From Mesorhizobium sp. PAMC28654 (lineage in GTDB: Bacteria > Pseudomonadota > Alphaproteobacteria > Rhizobiales > Rhizobiaceae), in assembly GCF_020616515.1 (NCBI RefSeq), contig NZ_CP085135.1, positions 930,001-994,000 of the forward strand: 64,000 bases of DNA, in the 5' to 3' direction. The notes under the pieces were generated by a model. It was not told the DNA's origin. It searched no databases and was given only the letters and a program-made list of their open reading frames with translations. A program made the position numbers and the translations under genes. This document shows, piece by piece, positions 36,661 through 46,677 of the stretch (the first letter of the stretch is position 1; each line of letters starts with the position of its first letter).

Positions 36661-37031
36661 TCTTGCTCGTCCCCATCCGCGATCATGCTTTTTTTGAGCA
36701 GACGGTTTTCCAGTGTCAGATCAGCGACGCATTCCTTCAGCGCGCCGGCCTCCCGGCGCAAATCCTTGACCTCGTCGCTGGTGGCAGCACGAGCGGTATC
36801 ACCCGCCAATCGGCGCTTGCCGGCCTCCATGAACTCCTTGGACCAGGTGTAATACAGGCTCTGCGCGATCCCTTCCTTGCGGCACAGCTCGGCGATGCTG
36901 TCTTCGCCGCGCAGCCCGTCCAGCACGATCCGGATCTTGTCTTCCGCTGAAAAATGCCGCCGGGTCGCCCGGCGAATGTCCTTTACCACCTGCTCGGCAG
37001 GCTTCTTGGCACTTGAGGATTTAGGGCTCAT
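36657..37031 (-). CDS. IS copy B orfA
   Basis: This 124-residue HTH/coiled-coil protein is identical to that of the other copies. It overlaps orfB by 4 bp and precedes it. Confidence 0.92.
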   Translation of the reverse strand: MSPKSSSAKKPAEQVVKDIRRATRRHFSAEDKIRIVLDGLRGEDSIAELCRKEGIAQSLYYTWSKEFMEAGKRRLAGDTARAATSDEVKDLRREAGALKECVADLTLENRLLKKSMIADGDEQE

Positions 37032-37117
37032 CTTGGTTCCTTCGTCGTGACGACGAGATCAAAACCCTCCTTAATTCACAACCTCAAATCTGGGACACAG
37101 GTGCTGACGGGGAACAC

Positions 37118-37669
37118 GCAACAGATCTATCTACTGCGATCGAAACCGCAAAGGCACATCCCAACATACTCGTTGCGGTAGCCCTTTGCGGTCTCACAAA
37201 GGCTCCCTGCGAATTCTGGCTTCCGGCGCTCCTAGATGGCCAGCGATCTGGCTACTTCCCGCCGAACCTGAGGCTGTTTGCGAGCGTATCGTCAGATGGC
37301 ATCAGAGTGCCCCTGCCCCACTCTCTCCTTCGCGCAATCGTTCCTATCGACATCGGTGTCGATCGGTCCCGGTTGGTCGATCTACCGCCACCTTTGACGC
37401 CGGCGGGAGCATGGCCGGCCTTGCCGGCTGTGCAGACTGAAGAGTCCAAGAACCTGCGTGTCGAGCTTCAAGACCTGCTCGAGGTCTCAGATCGAACGAC
37501 AATTGCGTTGCTCGGAAGGATATCCAACGACTGCCAAGCATCGGTCGACATCGCCGCAACCGACCTTGTTCCCACACTCAAAGACTGCCTTGATTGGCTA
37601 GCGGCCGTTCGTGGACCAACTTCGTCACAGCACCCGAGCACCAAGTATTTTCAGCGATTCGAGGATTGA
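37118..37669 (+). pseudogene. C-terminal fragment of an unknown protein, cut by IS copy B
   Basis: The frame is open from the IS boundary to 37669, 183 residues, with no start codon near the boundary. It contains FWLPALLDGQRSGYFPP and a helical tail ending KYFQRFED. I do not recognise it. Only 3 bp separate it from the helicase gene, so the two were one operon. An ATG-like start at 37307 would give a 120-residue protein, but the upstream codons look equally coding. Confidence 0.55.
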
Positions 37670-37672
37670 GCG

Positions 37673-39003
37673 ATGTACGATCCCATTGGTGGCTTCAAGC
37701 GTATGATCGACCAGTTCATGGTCTACCTCGACACCGCCTATCGGATCGAGAATCCGACCATGGCAGCTGCGCGGCACGCCTTGCTATCGGCTCCCGGCGA
37801 GCTCGCCCTCGATCCAATCTTCGAGGCGGTGCCGCGGTACGTGCAATGGAGTCATGGCATCGAGGAGCTGGCGGCCGACTCCGAGGGCCTGCTTAAAGAC
37901 TTTTCCAAGGCCCAAAGGCGAGCGTTCGCCGAGTTGGTTCTGTGCGGTCTGTTCGACAGCGTCGCCGATGACTCCGAGCTCGGAAAAAAGGGATCCTACA
38001 AACCATACCTTCACCAAATGGACATGCTGCGCCGCGGGGTTGCAGACGGTCTGCCGGGTATCGTCACGTCCGGAACGGGTTCCGGGAAGACCGAGAGCTT
38101 TCTTCTGCCTTTGCTGGCGCAAATCTCTCGAGAGGCGACTTCCTGGCCGTCTCCCCTCCAGCCGATAGACGACGACTGGTTGGATCCGCGCGGAAGATTC
38201 AAATACCACCGCAGAAACGAACATCCCGATCGGCCAAAGGCGATGAGGGCGATCGTCCTCTATCCGCTGAACGCCCTCGTCGAAGACCAGATGGTTCGAC
38301 TTAGGAAGGCGGTGGATTCGCCAGAGGCTCGGGCCGTGATGGATCAGTATTTCGCGGGGAACCGGATTTTCTTTGGGCGGTACACCGGCAGATCTCCCGT
38401 TACTGGGTATCTCGAACACCCACGCTTGGCCGACACGCCATATTGGGACAAGCGCTCGAAACGGGCCACTGGCGAACTCCGAAAGGAGCTTCGACGGTAC
38501 CGGGAAATCCAGGCGAAGATCGCTGCTGACGCCACCCTCCCGGACGATCTGAGGTACCTGTTCCCATCGACCGATGGCGGTGAGTTGATCTCACGTTGGG
38601 ATATGCAGGCCACGCCTCCGGATATCCTCGTCACCAACCAGTCGATCCTCAACGCCATGCTGGTGCGCGAGATCGACGCACCGATTATAGATCAGACCCG
38701 CGACTGGATATTGCAGGAACCTTCAGCCCGTTTTTACCTGATCCTGGATGAGCTGCATCTCGTTCGTGGATCTGCCGGTGCCGAGATGGCTTCGTTGTTA
38801 AGGATCCTGATCGAAAGGTTGGGGCTGTCGCATCCCGATCATGCCCATAAGCTCCGCGTACTGTCATCTAGCGCATCGTTGCCTATGGAAGGGGCCGATT
38901 CCGCTTTCAGCGTTCAATATCTGAAAAGCATGTTCGGCAACGCCGGTACTGCAGGGAGCAGAGACCTCGATAGAGCCTGGCGTGACAGCGTCGTCACAGG
39001 CAC
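37673..39003 (+). pseudogene. DEAD/DEAH-box helicase, N-terminal fragment, cut by IS copy C
   Basis: About 443 native residues remain. Walker A is SGTGSGKTESF near residue 135 and the DEAH-like box is LILDELHLVRG near residue 360; DILVTNQSILNAML is another helicase motif. The RecA-like C-terminal domain is missing because copy C begins at 39004, and the frame ends at 39049. Long helicases with this kind of N-terminal extension occur in defence systems such as DISARM, Druantia or Dpd. Which one this is cannot be told from the fragment. Confidence 0.75.
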
Positions 39004-39088
39004 TGTTCCCCGTCAGCACCTGTGTCCCAGATTTGAGGTTGTGAATTAAGGAGGGTTTTGATCTCGTCGTCACGACGAAGGAACCAAG

Positions 39089-39463
39089 ATGAGCCCTAAA
39101 TCCTCAAGTGCCAAGAAGCCTGCCGAGCAGGTGGTAAAGGACATTCGCCGGGCGACCCGGCGGCATTTTTCAGCGGAAGACAAGATCCGGATCGTGCTGG
39201 ACGGGCTGCGCGGCGAAGACAGCATCGCCGAGCTGTGCCGCAAGGAAGGGATCGCGCAGAGCCTGTATTACACCTGGTCCAAGGAGTTCATGGAGGCCGG
39301 CAAGCGCCGATTGGCGGGTGATACCGCTCGTGCTGCCACCAGCGACGAGGTCAAGGATTTGCGCCGGGAGGCCGGCGCGCTGAAGGAATGCGTCGCTGAT
39401 CTGACACTGGAAAACCGTCTGCTCAAAAAAAGCATGATCGCGGATGGGGACGAGCAAGAATGA
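39089..39463 (+). CDS. IS copy C orfA
   Basis: This 124-residue HTH/coiled-coil protein is complete and identical to the other copies. Its partner orfB is truncated. Confidence 0.9.
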   Translation: MSPKSSSAKKPAEQVVKDIRRATRRHFSAEDKIRIVLDGLRGEDSIAELCRKEGIAQSLYYTWSKEFMEAGKRRLAGDTARAATSDEVKDLRREAGALKECVADLTLENRLLKKSMIADGDEQE

Positions 39464-39755
39464 GATATCCCGCATCCGAAAAGCTCGAGATCATCAGGAT
39501 CGTCGAGCAGTCACACCTGCCAACCCGCAAAACGCTGGACCGACTGGGCATCCCGCGCCGGACCTTCTATCGCTGGTATGACCGTTATGTCGAGGGCGGG
39601 CCTGAGGCGCTGCAGGATCGGCCCTCGGCGCCGAGCCGGGTGTGGAACCGCATCCCGCCTGCCATCCATGACCAGATCATCGAACTGGCGCTGGAGCAGT
39701 CCGAGCTCTCCCCGCGCGAACTGGCAGTACGGTTCACCGACGAGACGCGCTACTT
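39460..39755 (+). pseudogene. IS copy C orfB, truncated
   Basis: The first 98 codons match the 326-residue transposase. After RFTDETRYF the frame enters the next IS and ends at 40002. The integrase core is missing. Confidence 0.9.
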
Positions 39756-39789
39756 TGGACTTGCTTCGGTAAAGTGGAGAGCGGGTTGC

Positions 39790-40646
39790 TCATTCGGCGG
39801 CGTTTCGCTCGAACTGCATCGGGCTGATGTAGTCGAGCGCGGAATGCCGCCGGATGGGATTGTAGAAGCCGTCGATATATCGGGCAATGGCGGCTTGGGC
39901 ATCGGCGCGGGTAAGGAAAGAGGTGCGCCAGATCAGTTCAGTTTTCAGCGTCTTGAAGAATGTTTCGACCATGGCGTTATCAAAGCAATTGCCCTTGCCT
40001 GACATTGAGATGATGACGCCGGCGGCACGCAATTCGGCTTGGTAGTCGATAGAACAATATTGGCTGCCGCGGTCGGAGTGGTGAATGAGGCCGGGTTCCG
40101 GCTGCCGCATGACGAACGCCTTGTTGAGCGCTGCCAGAGCCAGGCTGCGGTGTAGCCGGTTGCCAGCAGCCCAGCCAACGACCTTGCGGGCAAACAGATC
40201 GATGACGACAGCAAGGTACAACCAGCCCTCCCGCGTCCAGATGTAGGAGATGTCGGCACCCCATTTCTGGTTGGGACCAGTGGCGGCAAAATCCTGGTCG
40301 ATGACATTGGGGGCAACCGGAAAGGCGTGTTCGCTGTCCGTCGTGCGCTTGAACCGCCGCTTCTGTCTTGCCTGGAGGCCATTCTCCCGCATCAGACGCG
40401 CCGTTCGTCGCCGGCCAATGGCAAAGCCATTGTCTTGCAGTTCCCGCGTCATGCGCGGGCTACCATAGGTTCCGTTCGACAGCGCGAACGACGATCGCAC
40501 ATGCGCCAGCATTATCATGTCGTCGCGCTGCCGGCGGCACGCCGGCCGGCGCCCCCAGGCAAAGTAGCCGCTCGGGCTGACACCCAGCGTCGCGCACAAA
40601 CGGTCCACAGGGAAATCCTTCTTCGCCTGGTCGATGAGCGCGAACC

Positions 40647-40650
<4 letters not shown>
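39790..40650 (-). CDS. IS3-family transposase orfB
   Basis: The 286-residue protein has an HTH_21 segment (NGTYGSPRMTRELQDNGF) and DDE core: D in WGADISYIW, D in IHHSDRGSQYCS and E in NAMVETFFKTLK. It starts with GTG overlapping the orfA stop; in IS3 elements a -1 shift usually fuses the two products. Confidence 0.93.
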
Positions 40651-41623
<973 letters not shown>

Positions 41624-41690
41624 GCAGCGGCCCGCGGTGCGCCACTTTCGCAACTGGCTGGTGAGAGAAGCAATCGAGAACCCCGTATGA
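41624..41690 (+). pseudogene. LysR-type regulator, last codons
   Basis: The frame reads AVRHFRNWLVREAIENPV then TGA at 41688-41690. FRNWL.REA is typical of the C-terminal end of GcvA-like LysR regulators. The rest was removed on the far side of the IS21 fragment. Confidence 0.5.
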
Positions 41691-41714
41691 ACTTGGCGCT
41701 CGGCTCATGCTTTG

Positions 41715-42008
41715 TCAGTGGCGCCGCACATTAGGCAACTCGTCGTGGCACATGCCAAGGCCTGAACGCCAACTGGCCAAGGTCATCTGTGCGATCTCGT
41801 CTGCAGCAACCGACGGCGGTATCAGCAGCACCGGCTGGACGAAATCACGCACCTTGCCTGCCATCGTGCCCAGGCTGCCACCTCCACAACCGATCATCAA
41901 GACATCGGACGCTTGCGCTAGAAGACCGAAGATCGCGTGTATAGGCAACACGGTGGCAGATGGGAGGTCTCGCCAGAATTCAATCAAGGCGAAAGCCTGA
42001 AGCATCAA
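41715..42008 (-). pseudogene. Spermidine-synthase-like gene, internally deleted
   Basis: The 97-residue frame aligns with the intact 254-residue gene at 45889 in two blocks: HAIFGLLAQ...DVLMIGCGGGSLGTM (SAM-binding loop), then AGKVRDFVQPVLLIPPSVAADEIAQ against AGNVRELVPPRMLMPPVVG. About 120 residues between them are missing. The deletion is in frame. It cannot be a working methyltransferase-fold enzyme. Confidence 0.8.
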
Positions 42009-42195
42009 ATATGAGATGGCGGCCTGTAATCAGGGGAACCTTGAGAAAGGGGCCATCCTCATTTTGGTCCTGCGTCAGCGGGCCTGAGACGTGCGAATGT
42101 CGCTTCAGTGTGGTTTGCCAGATCGTCGGGAAGTCCACCCCCTTGCTGCGCATTAAATTGCACTCCCGGACGAGCTTGGAGACAACATCGACCAC
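41980..42195 (-). CDS. Small hypothetical protein
   Basis: The 71-residue protein contains LVRECNLMRSKGVDFPTIW and PLITGRHLIFDASGF. It resembles small proteins of rhizobial symbiotic regions, though I cannot name the family. Its tail overlaps the deleted gene downstream. An anaerobox (42258) is 62 bp upstream, which supports it being a true gene. Confidence 0.5.
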   Translation of the reverse strand: MVDVVSKLVRECNLMRSKGVDFPTIWQTTLKRHSHVSGPLTQDQNEDGPFLKVPLITGRHLIFDASGFRLD

Positions 42196-42257
42196 AGTGT
42201 GACCTTTTTCGATAAACTGCTAACTTTCAAAGATCTCATGATCGTTGCCGCCCGCGT

Positions 42258-42271
42258 TTGACCGAGATCAA
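42258..42271. promoter_or_regulatory. Anaerobox variant
   Basis: TTGACCGAGATCAA (TTGATCTCGGTCAA on the minus strand) has one mismatch, 62 bp from the small gene start at 42195. Confidence 0.6.
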
Positions 42272-42358
42272 ATGGCTCAGGCTTTTCCGCTAATTGAGCT
42301 GCCATCCAGACCGACCTATAGCCGCTCCGGAAGCATCGGAACCAATCAAGCGGATGGG

Positions 42359-43636
42359 TCAGTTCGGTTCCGCCGTCATGACAAGACACGTATTTTGCCC
42401 ACCGAACCCAAAGGAACTGGACAGCACCGATGAGACCCGCGCATCGCGCTTCACGTTGGGCACCGCGTCTAGAATGATTGTGGGATCAGGATTGTCGTAA
42501 TTGATTGTGGGAGGGATCGTTCCGGTCTGGATGGTCAGCACTGAGAACACCGCCTCGATCGCACCTGCGGCTGTCAGTGTATGGCCGATCATCGATTTGT
42601 TGGAGGAAACGGGAAGTGATGAAATACGGTCCCCGAAGACCGTCGACATAGCCAGATACTCCATCTTGTCGTTTTCAGGCGTGGAGGTGCCGTGAGCGTT
42701 GACGTAGTCGACGGCGTCATCCTTGAGACCGGCATCATTGAGCGCCGCGCTGATCGCGCCGATGGCTGGCGAGGCGTCCGGCTTCGATCGGGTACGGTGG
42801 AAGTCATCAGCCTTTTCGCCACAGCCGCGCATGATGCCGAGAACGTTTGCCCCCCGCGCTACAGCGGATTCGAGGGATTCCATGACCATCGCACCGGAGC
42901 CTTCGGCCATGACAAAACCATCGCGGTCCAGCGAGAACGGCTTTGCTGCCTTGTGAGCAGGCTCGTTGTGGCTGGACAAAGCTGAGAGCAACGAGAAACG
43001 GATCAGCGCCTCTGCTGAAACAGAACCGTCAGTGCCGATCGACAGGACACGGTCGCTTTCGCCGCGCCGGATCGCCTCAACCCCGAGCTGAATGGCGGTC
43101 GCGCCCGAAGCGCATGCTGTCGACAGCGTGATTGGCAAACCTCGCGTGCCAAAGGTGTCGGCGATACGATCGGCAATGTAGCCAAACTCGGCTGTGTTAA
43201 ACATCTCGACCTGCGGGCCAAGGCGACACGCTGCGAGCAAGAGAGCGTATCCCGGTTCGCCCTCGGATCCTATCAACGCAGCAAGCGCGAAACGATCGTA
43301 CCATTCGAGTTCCACCGGTGGCGCTGCTACGAAAAGCGGCCCTCCAAAATTATCGATAGGAAACCTAGCCTGCAGGATTGCTTCCTCAGCTGCCAGCAAG
43401 GCAAGCTTCAGCGACAGTGCCGAGGCCCCCTCCCAGCTTTCCTCAAGAAAGTCGACGGTGCCTGCGATCCGCGTGCGCAAATTGTCGACGGCAAACCGCG
43501 TGATTGTGTGAATTCCCGAAGTGCCGGAAGTGAGCGCCGCCCAATTCTCTTCCTTGCCTCGCCCGAGTGACGAAACCACGCCAAGTCCGGTAATGGCAAC
43601 CAGCGGACGGCCGAGATGATCGGTGTATTTTGACAC
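42359..43636 (-). CDS. fabF1XL: Beta-ketoacyl-ACP synthase, VLCFA lipid A pathway type
   Basis: The 425-residue ketosynthase has the complete triad: Cys175 in LSTACASGATAI, His in VNAHGTSTPEND and His in NKSMIGHTLTAAG. The opening YTDHLGRPLVAITGLGVVSS resembles rhizobial fabF1XL, which builds the 27-hydroxyoctacosanoate chain of lipid A together with acpXL. It is 11 bp downstream of a second ketosynthase. No acpXL or lpxXL is in the window, so this is probably an extra, detached copy. Family is clear; the XL assignment is by recognition. Confidence 0.82.
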   Translation of the reverse strand: MSKYTDHLGRPLVAITGLGVVSSLGRGKEENWAALTSGTSGIHTITRFAVDNLRTRIAGTVDFLEESWEGASALSLKLALLAAEEAILQARFPIDNFGGPLFVAAPPVELEWYDRFALAALIGSEGEPGYALLLAACRLGPQVEMFNTAEFGYIADRIADTFGTRGLPITLSTACASGATAIQLGVEAIRRGESDRVLSIGTDGSVSAEALIRFSLLSALSSHNEPAHKAAKPFSLDRDGFVMAEGSGAMVMESLESAVARGANVLGIMRGCGEKADDFHRTRSKPDASPAIGAISAALNDAGLKDDAVDYVNAHGTSTPENDKMEYLAMSTVFGDRISSLPVSSNKSMIGHTLTAAGAIEAVFSVLTIQTGTIPPTINYDNPDPTIILDAVPNVKRDARVSSVLSSSFGFGGQNTCLVMTAEPN

Positions 43637-43647
43637 AGAAATATCCC

Positions 43648-44832
43648 TTAGATTCTTACCAGCCGAGCGACACCTTCGCCGCGGACAGCACCGATGGAGG
43701 TCGCGAGCGCTGTCTCGATGCGCGCCGATCCCTCCCGTTCGTTTTTGGCATCGATCGGCGGGAAGGCCGCGCCATTGAAGACGCTTAGCGCGGCAACAGC
43801 TACTGCAAGCGGAAATTGTGCCTCACGCAGATGGCCCACCTTACCCGCGATACCGCGCACCGCCGACGTAGATAATAGATCGAGGGCTGACTTTTCCGCG
43901 GCGGTGATGCCTTTCGCGCCAGTGGCGCCGGAAACGACCAAGCCAATCCCTTTCTCTGGTCTTGCAGCGTCAAGCAGCCTGGCAACCGTTGCTTGCAGAT
44001 CTTCGCGGTTCCGGCGGATCTGCGTGCTGCGGATCGCGTCGACCGCGGCATACGCGCGAGCGCCACGCGACTTCGCGTGCTCGGCTCCTTCCAGCACCAA
44101 GAATGCGCCCCCAGAACCCGTGATGATGCCACCGCCAGCTGTGGCTTCTCTCTGCCAGAGAGGGGCCCAGCCGTCAGTTTTCAGCATGCCGTTGAGCTCA
44201 TAGCTGAGCAGCATATCCGGATGCTGGGAACTATAAGAGCCGCCGACCAGCGCATGCGTGCTCTGTCCCGAGCGTATACGGGCAACCGTAGTGTCTATCG
44301 CGGAAATGCCCGCCCCCTCCTCGCCCATGAATGTGCGCGAAGAACCGGTGACCTTGTGAACAATGGAGATGTTGCCGGCGAGCAAATTTGACAGCTGCGC
44401 GAGGAAGAGTGTCGGCCGCAGCTCTGTGCTCAGTTTTTCATTCAACATCGGGCCGAGGTCGTGGCGGACCCGTGCCTCGGCCAGGATCTGCGTGTCGACT
44501 GAAACGTCGCGTTCGCCGCCGCCTGCAGCCACGACCAAATCCATTGAGGCACAAAGGGTTTCGTCGTTTTTGATCCCGGCATCTTGAAGTGCGAGACCGG
44601 CGGCATAGGTACCGATGTGCTGCCAAGTTCCCATTTGCCGTAGATCGCCGCGCTTTGGAATCTGGTTGCTCCAGTCAACCTGACCCAAGGGATGAACTGT
44701 ATAGGGCTTGAATGTGTCGCTATCGACCCGGGGGGCGGTCTCCCCATTGAAGGCTCGCCAATGTGCATCGATGCCCTCGCCCAGCGATGAAATCAGCCCG
44801 ATGCCAGTTATAACGACGGTGTTGTTTTGCAT
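43648..44832 (-). CDS. fabF2XL: Ketosynthase-like partner lacking the active cysteine
   Basis: From MQNNTVVITGIGLISS the protein has 394 residues and a thiolase fold. At the nucleophile elbow the sequence is SSRTFMGEEGAGISA (about residue 170), with no cysteine. It therefore probably acts as a non-catalytic chain-length partner for the neighbour, as in KS/CLF pairs. Segments such as IDWSNQIPKRGD-like and LFLAQLSNLLAGNISIV match rhizobial fabF2XL. Start 44832 is chosen over 44925 for lack of similarity upstream. Confidence 0.8.
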   Translation of the reverse strand: MQNNTVVITGIGLISSLGEGIDAHWRAFNGETAPRVDSDTFKPYTVHPLGQVDWSNQIPKRGDLRQMGTWQHIGTYAAGLALQDAGIKNDETLCASMDLVVAAGGGERDVSVDTQILAEARVRHDLGPMLNEKLSTELRPTLFLAQLSNLLAGNISIVHKVTGSSRTFMGEEGAGISAIDTTVARIRSGQSTHALVGGSYSSQHPDMLLSYELNGMLKTDGWAPLWQREATAGGGIITGSGGAFLVLEGAEHAKSRGARAYAAVDAIRSTQIRRNREDLQATVARLLDAARPEKGIGLVVSGATGAKGITAAEKSALDLLSTSAVRGIAGKVGHLREAQFPLAVAVAALSVFNGAAFPPIDAKNEREGSARIETALATSIGAVRGEGVARLVRI

Positions 44833-44925
44833 GGTCTCCCGATACCGTTCACTTGGCGATCCGGTTGAATGATGGTTTAATCCGTGAGAACTCACCTGCG
44901 AATTCAGACATTCTTCGCGTCGCAA

Positions 44926-45141
44926 TCAATCAGATTGGCCTTCAGCAGGATAATTGGCGGCGTCGTCAACTCTTTGCCTTCGCGTTTCCAGCATGTTCAA
45001 AAGGTTGGCGAGTTCCTCGGCGTCCTGCCGATTCAGGCCGGCAACAGTCCGGCTTCCCATTTCAGCGGGGCGCTCGGTGCGGGTGTCGATAAGGGTCCAG
45101 GTGCCGTTTGACTCCTGGTTTGGCTGATAGCGTTGAGTCAT
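44926..45141 (-). CDS. Small conserved protein, paralogue of the gene at 63013
   Basis: The 71-residue form starts MTQRYQPNQESNGTWTLID, contains TRTERPAE and ends in a helix LNRQDAEELANLLNML. The protein at 63013 has the same order (RYTPNQE, SVLDTRPERP, LSKDDASDAADLLNKL). This pattern looks like a small, conserved cytosolic family of unknown role. It is 93 bp upstream of the ketosynthase-like gene. Confidence 0.6.
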   Translation of the reverse strand: MTQRYQPNQESNGTWTLIDTRTERPAEMGSRTVAGLNRQDAEELANLLNMLETRRQRVDDAANYPAEGQSD

Positions 45142-45386
45142 TCGGGCTAGATAACTGCCTACGTCATCGCTGCCAAGCAGCCAGGCCACAGTTTTCGATG
45201 GATTTTAATGCCTTATGCATCAATCATAGGGCTGCCCACATGATTTATCATATTCCCGGAGGGGGTATGTAGATGATCACGTCTTCTCACGCCGGGATAT
45301 CGTGAACGATCCGAACAATGAGTCCGGCGCAGACGGTGCTGGGCCGAAAAAATAGCGACGACCGACCGACCCGTTTGAAGGTCAGG

Positions 45387-45500
45387 TCATCTGTGGAAGA
45401 CAAATATCAAAACCAGAACAACCGCCGCCAGCACTGCAAGGAGATAGAAAGTTCGGTTAGCGCGTGTTCGCCACCCCTCGCTTTTCGTCCCTCGCCTCAT
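45387..45500 (-). CDS. Tiny single-helix membrane protein
   Basis: The 37-residue product begins with basic residues (MRRGTKSEGWRTRANR) and ends with one hydrophobic helix, LLAVLAAVVLVLIFVF. Its ATG overlaps the stop of the upstream small gene (ATGA), which argues that it is translated. The family is unknown. Confidence 0.5.
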   Translation of the reverse strand: MRRGTKSEGWRTRANRTFYLLAVLAAVVLVLIFVFHR

Positions 45501-45694
45501 TTTTTCTCTTTCGCCATTCGTTGTGCCTTTAGCCGAGCTGTCTTTGCGTCCCGCTCTGCCTTCTCGGCGTCAGCGATTGATCGGACTTCGATATTGCTGC
45601 GGGATTTCCGCCCGTCTCCCTGACTGGGCAAATTAAACAGATTCTCCTTGGTTAAAGTGCCAAGGTATACGGCTCTTTTATTCGCCTCTGCCAT
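45497..45694 (-). CDS. Small hypothetical protein
   Basis: The 65-residue protein starts MAEANKRAVYLGTLTKE and has a charged helical tail (EKAERDAKTARLKAQRMAK). No membrane segment is seen. A ribosome site (GGAGAG) precedes the ATG. Function unknown. Confidence 0.5.
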   Translation of the reverse strand: MAEANKRAVYLGTLTKENLFNLPSQGDGRKSRSNIEVRSIADAEKAERDAKTARLKAQRMAKEKK

Positions 45695-45888
45695 GATTTC
45701 TCTCCAATCCGCTATTAATGTATCAATTCATATTGTTTCCGGCAGTAGTAATGGACCGCATAGTCGCGCTCGCTAGCCACTATCAAACAATTGCAGTGCG
45801 GGGCCTCGACATAGGCGATATGCACCTGTGGGGTCGCAAATAGGACTTCTGAATGAAATCAACAGTGTTTCGTGCCCACAGCAGTATA

Positions 45889-46653
45889 TCAAAAACCCAC
45901 TTTGCTTTGCGCCGGCTGGCGAGGCAGGTGCCAAGGTCTGAACGCAAGCCGATTGAGATCCCAAGCGATATCATCCGCGCCGACCACGGGCGGCATCAAC
46001 ATTCTCGGCGGCACCAGCTCGCGAACATTGCCCGCCATCACGATCGCATTGCGGTCTGGTATTCCGCGAATATCAAGCAATCTGACGTCACTCCAAGCGG
46101 AGCTGAGGTTGGTGGCAACGCGGTCCGGCAACGAATCCAAATCGTGGCGAGCATGAATATTTCCGATAAAGCACCCGGAAGAATTCTTTAGACGGCTACG
46201 AGCTAGTCGGAAGAATGTTTCAGTCCGTAGATTCTCTGGGATCCGTCTCCCGACGTATGCGTCCAGGACGATTGCATCATAGCGATAGCGTTCGGCGCGT
46301 AAGAATTCCTCCCCGTCGGCGACACAACAGTCGACATGACGCGGAAGCCCAAAGTGTCGTCGTGCGATCTGGAAAGCTTGTGGATTAATGTCAACGATCG
46401 TGACCCGCACTCCTACTCGATCGAGCATCGTGCCCAAGCTGCCGCCGCCACCACCAATCATGAGCACGTCGGTGACCTGCTTCTGAGCAAGAAGGCCGAA
46501 GATGGCATGGACATAGGGTACGACGCTCACGCCGTTTTGGTCACACTCACTTTGAAAGCAACCACCCTGGCGATAGATAAACGAGCCAGTATCCTTGGCG
46601 CGAAGGACCTCTATGTTGCCGAAATCGGAATGATATTTCGCAATTCGGATCAT
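45889..46653 (-). CDS. Spermidine-synthase-like methyltransferase-fold protein
   Basis: The 254-residue protein has the SAM-type nucleotide loop VLMIGGGGGSLGTML, the acidic residue in VTIVDINPQAF and a catalytic-loop-like DAIVLDAYVG. It resembles spermidine synthases without clear putrescine-site residues, so the substrate is uncertain. It is 24 bp downstream of sdhB on the same strand. A deleted relative lies at 41715. Confidence 0.75.
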   Translation of the reverse strand: MIRIAKYHSDFGNIEVLRAKDTGSFIYRQGGCFQSECDQNGVSVVPYVHAIFGLLAQKQVTDVLMIGGGGGSLGTMLDRVGVRVTIVDINPQAFQIARRHFGLPRHVDCCVADGEEFLRAERYRYDAIVLDAYVGRRIPENLRTETFFRLARSRLKNSSGCFIGNIHARHDLDSLPDRVATNLSSAWSDVRLLDIRGIPDRNAIVMAGNVRELVPPRMLMPPVVGADDIAWDLNRLAFRPWHLPRQPAQSKVGF

Positions 46654-46677
46654 GATTTCATCACTGTGTCCAAGTTT

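Larger units (their letters stand above)
35606..37116 (-). mobile_element. IS copy B (two-ORF, IS3-like element), intact
   Basis: It spans 1511 bp with the same ends as copies A and D. Both open frames are intact, so it could supply transposase. Its flanks (AATT before 35606, CGCAACAG after 37116) show no direct repeat. It joins a DUF2267 gene to an unrelated defence-like gene, indicating a rearrangement at this copy. Confidence 0.92.
39004..39755 (+). mobile_element. IS copy C, left half only
   Basis: It starts TGTTCCCCGTCAG and follows the other copies to ...CGCTACTT, where a second IS begins. About half of the 1511-bp element remains. It is in inverted orientation to copy B, and the two enclose the defence-like fragment. 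Confidence 0.92.
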
